Below are positions 1 to 9,667 of a stretch of DNA of 64,000 nucleotides, piece after piece (position 1 is the stretch's first letter; each line of letters starts with the position of its first letter). A model generated the notes under the pieces. The model searched no databases and was not told the DNA's origin. It saw only the letters and a list, made by a program, of their open reading frames with translations. The position numbers and the translations under genes are program-made. Source of the stretch: Candidatus Eiseniibacteriota bacterium (GTDB taxonomy: Bacteria; Orphanbacterota; Orphanbacteria; Orphanbacterales; Orphanbacteraceae); NCBI GenBank assembly GCA_029262235.1, contig JAJCZU010000007.1:62001-126000 (forward strand), in the 5' to 3' direction.

Positions 1-227
1 TACTTGTCGTGCGCGTCGAGCGGCCCGCCCTGCAGCACTTTCGTCACCGCCCGCACGTAGTAGTCGAGATGAAAGACCAGCATCGCGATCGAGTTGAACC
101 CTTCGGGGCGTCTTGCGGCTTCCTCCCAGGTGAGGTCCGCGACGTGGTCTTTGATGCAAGCACCGACGAAGCCGCCGTCAAAGTAGAGGGACCGGACATC
201 GCTCGCGAATTGTGCCGACAGACTCAT
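1..227 (-). CDS. DinB-superfamily protein, N-terminal part (cut by window edge)
   Basis: Reading from the ATG at 225-227 the frame stays open to the window edge, giving about 75 residues. The end of the visible part (LVFHLDYYVRAV, then LQGGPLDAHDK) resembles DinB/DUF1572-type four-helix proteins, where the histidine in the FH motif is usually a metal ligand. DinB-like proteins are often thiol-dependent transferases or of unknown role, so only the fold is suggested. It lies downstream of the ATP synthase operon, beyond a terminator, and is probably transcribed separately. The C-terminal half with the other metal ligands is not in the window. Confidence 0.7.
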   Translation of the reverse strand, partial: MSLSAQFASDVRSLYFDGGFVGACIKDHVADLTWEEAARRPEGFNSIAMLVFHLDYYVRAVTKVLQGGPLDAHDK

Positions 228-244
228 GATTCACCTTCCCACAG

Positions 245-274
245 AAAAAGGGCCGGAGATTGCTCCCCGGCCCT
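245..274 (-). terminator. Intrinsic terminator of the ATP synthase operon
   Basis: The arms AGGGCCGG (249-256) and CCGGCCCT (267-274) form a perfect 8-bp stem with a 10-nt loop. On the minus strand the stem is followed by a run of five T (245-249). It sits about 95 nt after the atpC stop, where transcription of the atp operon should end. Confidence 0.75.
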
Positions 275-368
275 TCGTATCTCGTCAAGATTGGCCGGAG
301 CCTTTCTTCTTTTCGTATTCAGGCGGCGGGTCTCGGCCTTCCAGCCGCTCCCGCGCTCTCTCCCCGCC

Positions 369-632
369 TTACTTCTCCTCGATCTTGTCCGACAGAATCG
401 TCACCTTGTTCTGCGACACTTCGAGAAAACCGCCTTCGGCGCGCCACACTTTTTCGCCGCCGCCTTCGAGCTCGAGGCGCAGGCGCCCTTTGCCGAGGGC
501 CGCGATCAGGGGTGCGTGGTTATAGAGCAGGCCGAATTCGCCGTCGATCGCGGTGGCGACAACGAGTGTCGCTTCGCCCGCAAAGACGCTTCCTTCGGGC
601 GAGAGAATTTCGCAGTGCAGCGTGCGCGCCAC
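369..632 (-). CDS. atpC: F1Fo ATP synthase epsilon subunit, short form
   Basis: The 87-residue product matches the N-terminal beta-sandwich of the F1 epsilon subunit (ILSPEGSVFAGEA, then GEFGLLYNHAPL). This subunit joins gamma to the c-ring in the rotor stalk. Family members usually have 130-140 residues, with a C-terminal helical hairpin that can inhibit ATP hydrolysis. Here the protein ends at KIEEK, so that hairpin is missing. It starts 3 nt after the atpD stop and is the last gene of the operon. The short form is known from some FCB-group bacteria, so truncation by mutation is unlikely. Confidence 0.93.
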   Translation of the reverse strand: MARTLHCEILSPEGSVFAGEATLVVATAIDGEFGLLYNHAPLIAALGKGRLRLELEGGGEKVWRAEGGFLEVSQNKVTILSDKIEEK

Positions 633-635
633 TGT

Positions 636-2063
<1,428 letters not shown>

Positions 2064-2924
2064 TTAATTCAGCGCTTCTGCGCCGCCGACGATTTCTGCG
2101 ATCTCCTGCGTAATCTTGGCCTGGCGCGCCCGGTTGTACGAGCGCGTCAGGAGACGCTTGATTTCTTCGGCGTTGTCGGTTGCGTTTTTCATGGCGACGC
2201 GCCGCGCGGCCTGTTCGCCCGCCGCGGTTTCGAGAAGCGCCTTGAAGATGCGATTGTTGATGATCGCGGGAATCAGATTCTCGAGAATCTCTTCTGCTGA
2301 CGGTTCGAGAATGTACTCGCTCGTCACTTCTTCGTCGCCTTCGACCTGCATAGGAAGAATCATTTCCGCGACAGGCTTCTGCGAGGCAACGGAAACGTAG
2401 TTCGAATACACGATGCGAAGTTCGTCGACCGTGCCGTCCAGAAAGCGTTCCTGCAGCGTTTCGGCCACGAGGCGCGCGTCTTCGAACGACGGCCAGTCCG
2501 TGATGTTCGTCGTTTTCGACGCCACTTCGTAGCCCATGTAGCGGAGCGCGTTCGCCCCCTTGCGGCCGATTACATGCAGTTCGTACGAAATGCCGTCGTC
2601 GGTCAGCTGCTGGGCCACGTCGCGCGCCATGCGGATCACGCTTGCGTTGAACGCGCCGCACAGTCCGCGGTTCGTCGTCACGATCAGAATCGCGACGCGC
2701 TTGACCTGCTCGCGCTTCTGGAGCAACGGAAACTGCTCGACGTATTCGGCCAGGTTCACCTGGCTCAGAATCTGGCTGAGCTTATCCGCATACGGCCGCG
2801 TCGCATGAAGGCGGTCGGCCGTCTTCTTCATGCGCGACGTCGCCACGAGCTCCATCGTCTTGGTAATCTGCTTCGTCTTACCGAGACTCGTGATGCGTTT
2901 CGATAGTTCGCGTAAGTTCGCCAT
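2064..2924 (-). CDS. atpG: F1Fo ATP synthase gamma subunit
   Basis: The 286-residue protein is the central rotor shaft. Both long coiled-coil helices are recognisable: the N-terminal LRELSKRITSLGKTKQITK with MELVATSRMKK, and the C-terminal MKNATDNAEEIKRLL with YNRARQAKITQEI. The Rossmann-like middle contains the TTNRGLCGAFN motif typical of the family. It lies between atpA (44 nt gap) and atpD (18 nt gap). Confidence 0.97.
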   Translation of the reverse strand: MANLRELSKRITSLGKTKQITKTMELVATSRMKKTADRLHATRPYADKLSQILSQVNLAEYVEQFPLLQKREQVKRVAILIVTTNRGLCGAFNASVIRMARDVAQQLTDDGISYELHVIGRKGANALRYMGYEVASKTTNITDWPSFEDARLVAETLQERFLDGTVDELRIVYSNYVSVASQKPVAEMILPMQVEGDEEVTSEYILEPSAEEILENLIPAIINNRIFKALLETAAGEQAARRVAMKNATDNAEEIKRLLTRSYNRARQAKITQEIAEIVGGAEALN

Positions 2925-2968
2925 TCACTCTTCTCTTTACGAGAACGTCTTATCGAGAAGACTTCTCT

Positions 2969-4483
2969 CTAAGCAAACGATTTCTTGAATTCGTTCGCGG
3001 CTTTGATGAGGCTCTCTTTCGTTCCGTCGCCGATCTTTCCTTCGGTCTTGATCGTGCTCAGCAGATCGCTGTGCTTCGAACGAAGGTAATCGAGTACTTC
3101 GGATTCGAACTGGCGCACCTTCGGAACATCGATGTCGTCGAGAATGCCCTCAGCGCCCATGAAAATGATCGCGACCTGCTCTTCGACCGGCATCGGCTGG
3201 TACTGCGGCTGCTTCAAGATCTCGACCATGCGCGCGCCACGATCGAGCGCACGCTGCGAAGTCCTGTCGAGCTCGGTACCGAGTGAAGCGAACGCTTCGA
3301 GCTCACGATACTGCGCGAGGTCGAGACGAAGCGAACCGGCAACCTGGCGCATGGCCTTGATCTGCGCGTTACCCCCGACTCGCGAGACCGAAAGTCCCAC
3401 GTTGACGGCGGGCAGCACGCCCGAAAAGAAGAGATCCGGTTCGAGATAAATCTGACCGTCCGTAATCGAAATCACGTTGGTCGGGATATAGGCGGATACG
3501 TCGCCCGCCTGCGTTTCAATAATAGGAAGCGCGGTGAGCGAACCGCCGCCGTAGTTGTCGTGCATCTTCACGGCGCGCTCGAGCAGTCTCGAGTGCAGGT
3601 AGAAGACGTCGCCCGGATACGCTTCGCGACCCGGCGGACGGCGGAGAAGAAGCGAGAGCTGGCGATAAGCGGCCGCCTGCTTCGAAAGATCGTCGTATAC
3701 AACGAGCGTGTGCTCGTGCTTGTCGTACATGAAGTACTCGGCCATCGCGCAGCCCGCGTAGGCGGCGATGTACTGGAGCGGCGCGGGATCCGCGGCGCCG
3801 GCCACGACCACTGTCGTGTACGCCATTGCGCCCGCTTCCTGCAGGCGCTCGACCACGCCCGCGATCGTCGACTTCTTCTGGCCGATCGCGACGTAGACGC
3901 ATTTCACGCCCGAGTCCTTCTGATTGATGATGGCATCGACCGCGATGGCCGTCTTGCCCGTACCGCGGTCGCCGATGATGAGTTCGCGCTGGCCGCGGCC
4001 GATCGGAATCATCGAGTCGATGGCCTTGATGCCTGTCTGCATCGGCTCGTTCACCGTCTGGCGTTCAATAATGCCAGGCGCTTTGAATTCGAGCGGCCGG
4101 AACTTGTCGGTCTTGATCGGGCCGCCGTCGTCGATCGGCTGTCCGAGCGGATTCACGACGCGTCCCACGAGCGCTTCGCCGACCGGCACTTCGATGATGC
4201 GGCCGGTTCTCTTCACTTCGTCGCCTTCGGAGATGTGAAGGTAGTCGCCCAGAATCACCGCGCCGATCGAGTCCTCTTCGAGGTTCAGCGCGATCCCGAA
4301 AACGTCTTTCCCGAAGTCGAGCATTTCGCCGGCCATGGCCTTCGAGAGACCGTAGATACGGGCGATGCCGTCGCCGACCTCGAGCACCGTGCCGACCTCT
4401 TCGACAGCGAGCGCCGAGCCGAACTGTTCGAGTCTTTGTTTGATGACCGAAGTAATTTCATCCGGTCTGATTTTGGTCGCCAT
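2969..4483 (-). CDS. atpA: F1Fo ATP synthase alpha subunit
   Basis: The 504-residue protein is the non-catalytic nucleotide-binding subunit of F1. It carries the Walker A loop GDRGTGKT (near residue 170), the signature [14 protein letters not shown] and the usual N-terminal [15 protein letters not shown]. Length is standard. It lies 21 nt after atpH in the usual order. Confidence 0.98.
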   Translation of the reverse strand: MATKIRPDEITSVIKQRLEQFGSALAVEEVGTVLEVGDGIARIYGLSKAMAGEMLDFGKDVFGIALNLEEDSIGAVILGDYLHISEGDEVKRTGRIIEVPVGEALVGRVVNPLGQPIDDGGPIKTDKFRPLEFKAPGIIERQTVNEPMQTGIKAIDSMIPIGRGQRELIIGDRGTGKTAIAVDAIINQKDSGVKCVYVAIGQKKSTIAGVVERLQEAGAMAYTTVVVAGAADPAPLQYIAAYAGCAMAEYFMYDKHEHTLVVYDDLSKQAAAYRQLSLLLRRPPGREAYPGDVFYLHSRLLERAVKMHDNYGGGSLTALPIIETQAGDVSAYIPTNVISITDGQIYLEPDLFFSGVLPAVNVGLSVSRVGGNAQIKAMRQVAGSLRLDLAQYRELEAFASLGTELDRTSQRALDRGARMVEILKQPQYQPMPVEEQVAIIFMGAEGILDDIDVPKVRQFESEVLDYLRSKHSDLLSTIKTEGKIGDGTKESLIKAANEFKKSFA

Positions 4484-4504
4484 TCTGAAGCTCCCTTAGT
4501 CCAA

Positions 4505-5053
4505 TCACTCGCTGCTGGCGAGGAGTTTCTGTTTCATGCGCGCCAGTCGATAACGCAGGCTTCCGTCGGCCACGTAATCGTCGTAACGAAGGATGGCGCC
4601 ACCCATCAGTTTCGAGTCGACTTCTTCGTCGAGCTGCACATCGCTTCCGAGCCGGCTCGCCAGTGCGTCCACCAGCCGGTCGCGATCGCTCGTCGTGAGA
4701 GGAACGGCCGTCGTCACTTTCGCGCGCACGACGCCCTTCGACTCCTGGTAGATCTCGACGTAGCTCTCGAGAACTTCGATCAGAAAGAAGTGGCGGTTGA
4801 ACCGAAGCAGAAGAACGATCAGATTGCGCAGTTCGGTCGAAATCGATCCGCCGAACACGTCGTCGATCAGCTGTTCCTTTTCGGTCAGTTTGATCTGGGG
4901 GGAATAGAGGACGTCGAGAAAACGCTTCTCCCGGTTCAATACATCCAGGAGATCGCGCACTTCGTCGAGACGGTCCTGTGCCGCTCCCTTTGCCTGCGCG
5001 GACTCAAAGAGCGCCTGCGCGTAGACCCGTGCGATGGCTCCACCCAGTTTCAT
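4505..5053 (-). CDS. atpH: F1Fo ATP synthase delta subunit
   Basis: The 182-residue protein matches the OSCP/delta family, which ties the peripheral stalk to the top of F1. The N-terminal ARVYAQALFESA and the central ELRNLIVLLLRFNRHFFLIEVLESY segment are typical. The C-terminal LMGGAILRYDDYVADGSLRYRLARMK closes the family pattern. Its ATG overlaps the atpF stop by one nucleotide, so translation is probably coupled. Confidence 0.95.
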   Translation of the reverse strand: MKLGGAIARVYAQALFESAQAKGAAQDRLDEVRDLLDVLNREKRFLDVLYSPQIKLTEKEQLIDDVFGGSISTELRNLIVLLLRFNRHFFLIEVLESYVEIYQESKGVVRAKVTTAVPLTTSDRDRLVDALASRLGSDVQLDEEVDSKLMGGAILRYDDYVADGSLRYRLARMKQKLLASSE

Positions 5054-5556
5054 TACGGTTTCTTCCCTGCGCCGACCTGTTTGATGAAGTCTTCCACCAT
5101 GATGCGGTGGTCGCTTTCATTCAGCGAACGTTCGAGAAGACGGCTTGCGGCGCCGAGCGCCAGGTCGACCGCTTCTTCACGAACGCGCTTGATCGCCGCG
5201 GCCTCTTCGCCGCGCAGTTCCGCTTTCGCCCGTTCCAGAAGCGCGGCCCCTTCGGTCTGCGCCTTCTCCACGATCTTGGCCCGCTCCTCTTCGCCGATCG
5301 CTTTCGCGTCCGCGATCATCTGGCGCGTCTCTTCGCGGGCGCTTTGCAGCGCCGCCCTGTGCTCGGCGAGGACTTTTTCGCCCTCTTCCTTCGCACGCTC
5401 CGCGCTTTCGATCGACTCGCGGATATTCTGCTCGCGCGTTTCGAGGGCCTTCATGATCGGCCCCCACGCGAACTTCGTAAGCAGCGAGAAAAAGATGACG
5501 AAGCTGACGATCGTCCAGACCATCAACCCCGGATTGATACTCAGTAATCCGTCCAT
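5053..5556 (-). CDS. atpF: F1Fo ATP synthase b subunit
   Basis: The 167-residue protein has one N-terminal membrane helix (about residues 8-28, within LMVWTIVSFVIFFSLLTKF). A long charged helix rich in Glu, Arg and Ala follows, as expected for the peripheral stalk b subunit. The WGPIMKALETRE motif after the helix is characteristic. It lies 35 nt after atpE and overlaps atpH by one base. Confidence 0.95.
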   Translation of the reverse strand: MDGLLSINPGLMVWTIVSFVIFFSLLTKFAWGPIMKALETREQNIRESIESAERAKEEGEKVLAEHRAALQSAREETRQMIADAKAIGEEERAKIVEKAQTEGAALLERAKAELRGEEAAAIKRVREEAVDLALGAASRLLERSLNESDHRIMVEDFIKQVGAGKKP

Positions 5557-5591
5557 AGGACACCTCTACGAAGCGAGTAGCAGTCTTCTAA

Positions 5592-5813
5592 CTACGACTT
5601 CGTGGCAAGAAGAATGCAGATCACGAGGGCGAAGAACGCCACACCTTCAATGAGCGCCGCGGAAATGATCATGTTCGCGCGCAGGTCGCCCATGGCTTCC
5701 GGCTGACGCCCCATGCTTTCCAGCGCGGACGCCGCGAGGTTACCGATACCGATTCCGGTTCCGATCACTGCGAGACCAGCACCAATGCCGGCGCCGAGAA
5801 ATCCGAGATCCAT
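5592..5813 (-). CDS. atpE: F1Fo ATP synthase c subunit
   Basis: The 73-residue protein has two membrane helices joined by the polar loop RQPEA. The ion-binding Glu is in the second helix (LIEGVAFFAL). The Gln in helix 1 and the Ser/Thr after the Glu that mark sodium-binding rings are absent, so a proton ring is likely. The first helix is rich in glycine (GIGAGLAVIGTGIGIG), as usual for tight ring packing. Confidence 0.96.
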   Translation of the reverse strand: MDLGFLGAGIGAGLAVIGTGIGIGNLAASALESMGRQPEAMGDLRANMIISAALIEGVAFFALVICILLATKS

Positions 5814-5873
5814 CTTAAGTCTCCTTTACAGCCGCCTCTTCATACGGGGCGGATTTGGTTCAAAACGATCCCT

Positions 5874-6803
5874 CTAGTGCTCCGGATGTACCGCGGAGTT
5901 CACAAAGAGGATCGAAAGCAGAACGAATACGTACGCCTGGAGAAAGGCAACGAGAAGCTCCAGGAAATCAATAAGGACCACGAAGCCGACGGCAAACGGG
6001 GCCAGAATGATCGATTTGAAAAGAAACACGAGGCCGAAGAACGACAGAATGACGACGTGACCGCCGGTCATGTTCGCGAAGAGTCGAATCGTGAGCGCGA
6101 ACGGCCGGATCAGGTGGCCGAGCAGCTCGATCGGAATCATGATGGGCAGAATGAAGATCGGCATGCCGCTCGGAACGTGATGCTTGGCGTAACCCAGAAG
6201 TCCCTGCGAGCGGACCGCGTTCACCTGCGTCATCGCGAACGTCATGAGCGCAAGACCCGCGGCGACCGAAAGGTTCGCGGTGGCCGTTGCCATGAACGGA
6301 ATCAGACCCAGCAGATTCGAGAACAATATGAAGAAGAAGAGAGTGATGAAGAACGGCGCGAACGCGCGGCCCGTCTTCGAGCCCATGATGTCGTACACCA
6401 TGTCCTGACGGATGAAATTGAACAGCGACTCGAACAGGTTCGCCATGAGTCCCTTCGGCGCACCCCCCTTCGCGATGTTCTTCGCGAGCGACGTGAACGC
6501 CACGAGCGAAATAATGCCCGCGATCCACATCATCAGGATCAGCTTCGTGATCGAGAGGTCGAATTCGATGCCGCCGATTGAAAATGTCGGCAGCGGAAGA
6601 ATCACCACGTCTTCGAGATGGTGCAGCAGATGTGTGAAATCGAATGCGTCGCCGTGCGCACCATGTCCGGCGGCTCCGTGCGCGGCATCGACTGCTCCGT
6701 GCGCCGCGTCGACCGCCTCGTGCGCATGATCGGCCGCGTGTTCGGCCGTTCCGTGGGCGTCACCGTCCGGTGCGAAAAAGGGCTGTACGTTCCGTTCCGA
6801 CAT
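5874..6803 (-). CDS. atpB: F1Fo ATP synthase a subunit with His-rich N-terminus
   Basis: The 309-residue membrane protein forms the proton half-channels next to the c-ring. The essential arginine is in the helix reading ALTIRLFANMTGGHV, and several hydrophobic segments follow the usual pattern. The first 60 or so residues are unusual: a soluble extension full of His, Ala and Asp with the near-repeats DAAHGAV and DAAHGAA. N-terminal extensions occur in some FCB relatives, but this His content stands out and could bind metal. It lies 60 nt before atpE. Confidence 0.95.
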   Translation of the reverse strand: MSERNVQPFFAPDGDAHGTAEHAADHAHEAVDAAHGAVDAAHGAAGHGAHGDAFDFTHLLHHLEDVVILPLPTFSIGGIEFDLSITKLILMMWIAGIISLVAFTSLAKNIAKGGAPKGLMANLFESLFNFIRQDMVYDIMGSKTGRAFAPFFITLFFFILFSNLLGLIPFMATATANLSVAAGLALMTFAMTQVNAVRSQGLLGYAKHHVPSGMPIFILPIMIPIELLGHLIRPFALTIRLFANMTGGHVVILSFFGLVFLFKSIILAPFAVGFVVLIDFLELLVAFLQAYVFVLLSILFVNSAVHPEH

Positions 6804-6823
6804 GATCTCCCTGTCCTGGCCCG

Positions 6824-7252
6824 TCAGGGCCGGTCAGCTGTCGCTTCGTTCGCGTTCTTCCGCTTCCCTGCACCCCGAACGATGCAGAACACCTCGAGAA
6901 AGGTGAGCGGGAAGAATGCGGCAAGTATGGCGATCGCGGTGGCTCGTCCGTCCAGGCCGGGCATGCCGTAGGCCGCGAAAATGAATCCTGTCAGCAGGAC
7001 CAACCGCGCCAGGACACCGCCGCCGAATGCGAGGATGAAAGCCTGGTTCGATGCCCGAAGCGCCCAGCGCGACAAGAAGAAACTCGCGCTCACCACCCCG
7101 AGACAAACGATCAATCCGAATGCGAGCGACGCGGTCCACGCGCCCCCGCTTTTCGCGTAAAAGATCGGTCTCAGCCCTAAGAACAGCAAGGCCGTAATCA
7201 GGCAAGACCCGACTAAAAAGAGCCGGGAGTTCCCGTCCGGTGCCGTAGCCAT
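6824..7252 (-). CDS. ATP synthase subunit I-like membrane protein
   Basis: The 142-residue protein has four predicted membrane helices and little else. Its place between atpZ and atpB, 20 nt before atpB, is that of the AtpI-type accessory protein, which helps assemble the c-ring or supplies magnesium. Sequence conservation in this family is low, so the call rests mainly on position, size and topology. Confidence 0.7.
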   Translation of the reverse strand: MATAPDGNSRLFLVGSCLITALLFLGLRPIFYAKSGGAWTASLAFGLIVCLGVVSASFFLSRWALRASNQAFILAFGGGVLARLVLLTGFIFAAYGMPGLDGRATAIAILAAFFPLTFLEVFCIVRGAGKRKNANEATADRP

Positions 7253-7267
7253 TGCAAGGAGCCTCTT

Positions 7268-7540
7268 TTACTTTCTACTATCCCGGGCAGTGAGCTCCCT
7301 GTAGATATAGAAGAAGCCGCCGATTCCCCCGAGAAACGTGCCAAGGAGCGTGAAGATCGGCAGTGTTCCGAGCCACTTGTCGAGCCGATATCCCGCATAG
7401 CAGAAGAGAAGCGCGGCGAGTGCGAACGTGAAGCCGAGGTGCAGATATCTGCCGTACCCCTGCTCCGCTTCGCTCGCGCCCGTCTGGAACCGTTTCAGCC
7501 CCTTTTTGAGGCGCTGAATCGAATTTTTCTTCTCATCCAT
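7268..7540 (-). CDS. atpZ: AtpZ/AtpI-family ATP synthase accessory protein
   Basis: The 90-residue protein starts at the ATG at 7538-7540 (MDEKKNSIQRLKKG). It has a charged N-terminus followed by two membrane helices. The motif GYRLDKWLGTLPIFTLLG followed by GGFFYIYRE is typical of the small AtpZ family encoded first in many atp operons. A longer reading upstream to 7576 would overlap the putative promoter and is less likely. It lies 15 nt before the subunit I gene. Confidence 0.8.
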   Translation of the reverse strand: MDEKKNSIQRLKKGLKRFQTGASEAEQGYGRYLHLGFTFALAALLFCYAGYRLDKWLGTLPIFTLLGTFLGGIGGFFYIYRELTARDSRK

Positions 7541-7561
7541 TTGGCTGCTCAAAAGATGATA

Positions 7562-7591
7562 AGTGTAGCCTTGCACGTCGAACTCTTACAA
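7562..7591 (-). promoter_or_regulatory. Putative promoter of the atp operon
   Basis: On the minus strand a -35 hexamer TTGTAA (plus 7586-7591) and a -10 hexamer TACACT (plus 7562-7567) are 18 nt apart. They stand about 20 nt before the first gene of the operon. The match is reasonable but was judged by eye. Confidence 0.45.
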
Positions 7592-7627
7592 CAAAAAATT
7601 GGCCTCGAAGGAGGCAACCGGACTACC

Positions 7628-8857
7628 ATGTCGGGGAGTCCCGGGGTGGAAGGAGACGTCTTGGTCGAGGCAAAGCTGTTTTATAAGAAACTGGATTCCC
7701 TTCTCTCGAAGATCCAGCATACCGAGGAGCGCACCAGCCTGCTGAGTTCGGTGCTCCGCGATCTGGTCGAGTCCTTCGGCCAGGAGCTATCTATTGTAAA
7801 TGGAAGGCTTTACGGGGTTCGCGGCAACGAACTCAAGTTGCTGCTCGATCTCCAGAGCCCGGAAGGCGAGCTCGGCGACATGCGCGTGAACCTCGACTAT
7901 CCGCCCGTGAAGCTGCTCATGGACCACAAATGCTACATCTTTCACTCGGGGACGCCCGGGCTCGACCATCACTTCGAACACAAGATCATCGGCGGTACCG
8001 ATTCCGCGGCCATTCTCGTCGGGCGCAATCAGCGGGCCGTGCTCGCATTCGGCCTGAAACCGGGCTGGGAGCGCGAAAGCCTCGAATTCGCGCTGAACAC
8101 GATCCGCCACGCGATCGACCATCGCTTCGAAACCGCCTGGATTCACGAAGATCTCGAAGAAGCCCGGCTCATTCAGCGCAGCCTCTTTCCCAAGGGCTTC
8201 CCCGAGTTTGCCGGCTACGACATCGCCGCGCGCTCGATCACGGCCGACGCCGTGGGCGGTGATTTCTTCGACTTTCTCGAACCCGACGACTCCTATATCG
8301 GGATCGCATTCGGCGATGCCAGCGGCCACGGCCTGCCCGCCGCCCTTCTCGTGCGCGATGTCGTGACCGGGCTGCGCATGGGCGTCGAGAAGGACATGAA
8401 GATCACGCCCGTCATCGAACGCCTGAACCGCGTGATTCATCGCTCCACCATCTCGACCAAGTTCGTTTCGCTCTTCTACGGCGAGCTCGAAGACAACGGC
8501 AACCTCATGTACATCAACGCAGGCCACATTCCGCCGTTTCTGCTCGGCGAACGCGGCATGCAGCGCCTCGAAATCGGCGGCGCCATCATCGGACCACTCC
8601 CCGACGGGCAGTACAAGCGCGGCTTCGTGCACGTCGACCGCGGCGCCGTACTCGTGATCGTGTCGGACGGCATCACCGAAAACTTCTCGCCTGGCAAAGA
8701 AGAGTTCGACGACCACCGCGTTGCCGCACTGATCGAAGAACATCGCGACGCTCCCGCGGACAAGATCCTCGAAGCCATTTTCGACGAGTCATTCGAGTTC
8801 GGCGGGAAGGAATGGGGTGATGATGCAACGGCGTTGGTGATTAAGAGAGGGAAGTAG
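7628..8857 (+). CDS. SpoIIE/RsbU-type PPM serine phosphatase with N-terminal sensor region
   Basis: From the ATG at 7628 the protein has 409 residues. Residues about 15-165 look like a GAF-type sensor preceded by a short helix. From about residue 175 a PP2C/SpoIIE domain follows, with EARLIQRSLFP at its start and the metal-binding aspartates in GGDFFDF and GDASGHG. Such proteins dephosphorylate anti-anti-sigma factors or other phospho-serine targets. An AAGGAGG site lies 13 nt before this ATG. An alternative TTG at 7661 with a better spaced AGGAG cannot be excluded. The gene is divergent from the atp operon. Confidence 0.85.
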   Translation: MSGSPGVEGDVLVEAKLFYKKLDSLLSKIQHTEERTSLLSSVLRDLVESFGQELSIVNGRLYGVRGNELKLLLDLQSPEGELGDMRVNLDYPPVKLLMDHKCYIFHSGTPGLDHHFEHKIIGGTDSAAILVGRNQRAVLAFGLKPGWERESLEFALNTIRHAIDHRFETAWIHEDLEEARLIQRSLFPKGFPEFAGYDIAARSITADAVGGDFFDFLEPDDSYIGIAFGDASGHGLPAALLVRDVVTGLRMGVEKDMKITPVIERLNRVIHRSTISTKFVSLFYGELEDNGNLMYINAGHIPPFLLGERGMQRLEIGGAIIGPLPDGQYKRGFVHVDRGAVLVIVSDGITENFSPGKEEFDDHRVAALIEEHRDAPADKILEAIFDESFEFGGKEWGDDATALVIKRGK

Positions 8858-8878
8858 TGGTGGCGGTCGAAAGGCCGC

Positions 8879-9020
8879 GGGGCGGGCGGGCGGTTGTGGC
8901 TTCTCCTCGGCTTCGCCCTGTCGGGCCTGCTCTCACGAATCGCGAAGCCTGATTGCCGAACCCCCGAGCCCTCCAATGGGGCTCAGCCTGTGGGGAACCA
9001 CAACCGCGCCCCCGCCCCGG
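8879..9020 (+). repeat. Palindromic repeat family A, copy A1
   Basis: The element can fold into one long imperfect hairpin. CGGTTGTGG (8891-8899) pairs exactly with CCACAACCG (8998-9006), and outer G-rich and C-rich arms extend it. The inner core has conserved blocks, a pyrimidine-rich TTCTCCTCG...GCCCTGTCGG (about 8900-8925) and CCTCCAATGGGGCTC (8970-8984), shared with copies A2 and A3. It lies 3' of the secreted-protein gene that ends at 9098. A purine-rich stretch follows (about 9036-9070). Confidence 0.85.
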
Positions 9021-9097
9021 ATCACATTCGACCTGTGAGAGGGTGGGGAGAAGAGAAGAGAAGAGGGGAAATCCTGCGGGACTTGCACGCTTCGCCC

Positions 9098-9649
9098 CTA
9101 CCGGAAAATGGACTTTATGCTCCCCCAGCTCGACAGTTCTTCTTTCTTAGCCCGCGCTGCCTCACGATTTAGGTTCCAGCAGTAACGGAGCGTGCTCGCG
9201 TCCAGTCCATACCCCCAGCTCAACGATCCGTCGCCGACCACGTAATAGCGTCTGCCGCCCTGGAGGCATATGGTGATGCGCTCGAAATAGTCGTTGCCCG
9301 CTGAATACGCGATACAATCGTTTTCATCACAACTATTCAGCAGGAATAAGCTGGCGTCAGCGAAGTGAGCATCAGGCCCAGTCTGGGTAATCTGGACAAC
9401 TCGCGAAGGACCAGGGGGGATGTCAAGAATGCAAATGACCTCACCTCCACCCGCCCCGCCGCCCCAACAACTGTAGAAGGGGACATTGCTCGGATGCTCA
9501 TTGGGGTCTCCCCCGATGGTACCGCCGTCGAGCGTGAGCACGATCACATTCTCGTCGCTGCAATCCAGGTTCCCGGCAGGAGCGGACACGGGCGCAAGGA
9601 GAGTGTAAAGAAAGGCGAAGACGAACGCGGAGTTTTGGTAACGAGTCAT
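9098..9649 (-). CDS. Secreted protein of unknown function with SWxxIKxxFR tail (paralog 2)
   Basis: The 183-residue protein has a signal peptide (about residues 1-25, ending near SAPAG). The mature part reads like a single beta-sandwich similar to pre-peptidase C-terminal (PPC) domains: VICILDIPPGPSRVVQ, then DASLFLLNSCDENDC and GRRYYVVGDG. Several Cys could form disulfides. It is a clear paralog of the gene just upstream, 18 nt away. The AAAGGAG site before its ATG is strong. Both end in the same tail, here SSWGSIKSIFR at the very C-terminus. Function is unknown; surface attachment or sorting is a guess. Confidence 0.8.
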   Translation of the reverse strand: MTRYQNSAFVFAFLYTLLAPVSAPAGNLDCSDENVIVLTLDGGTIGGDPNEHPSNVPFYSCWGGGAGGGEVICILDIPPGPSRVVQITQTGPDAHFADASLFLLNSCDENDCIAYSAGNDYFERITICLQGGRRYYVVGDGSLSWGYGLDASTLRYCWNLNREAARAKKEELSSWGSIKSIFR

Positions 9650-9667
9650 CAGGTGCTCCTTTAGACG

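Noticed and set aside
3560-5653. Open frame of 697 codons on the plus strand opposite atpA, atpH and atpF
   Set aside because: It is antisense to clear genes, with an arginine- and histidine-rich shadow product.
5592-5813. Sodium-type c-ring
   Set aside because: The Gln in helix 1 and the Ser/Thr after the ion-binding Glu are absent.
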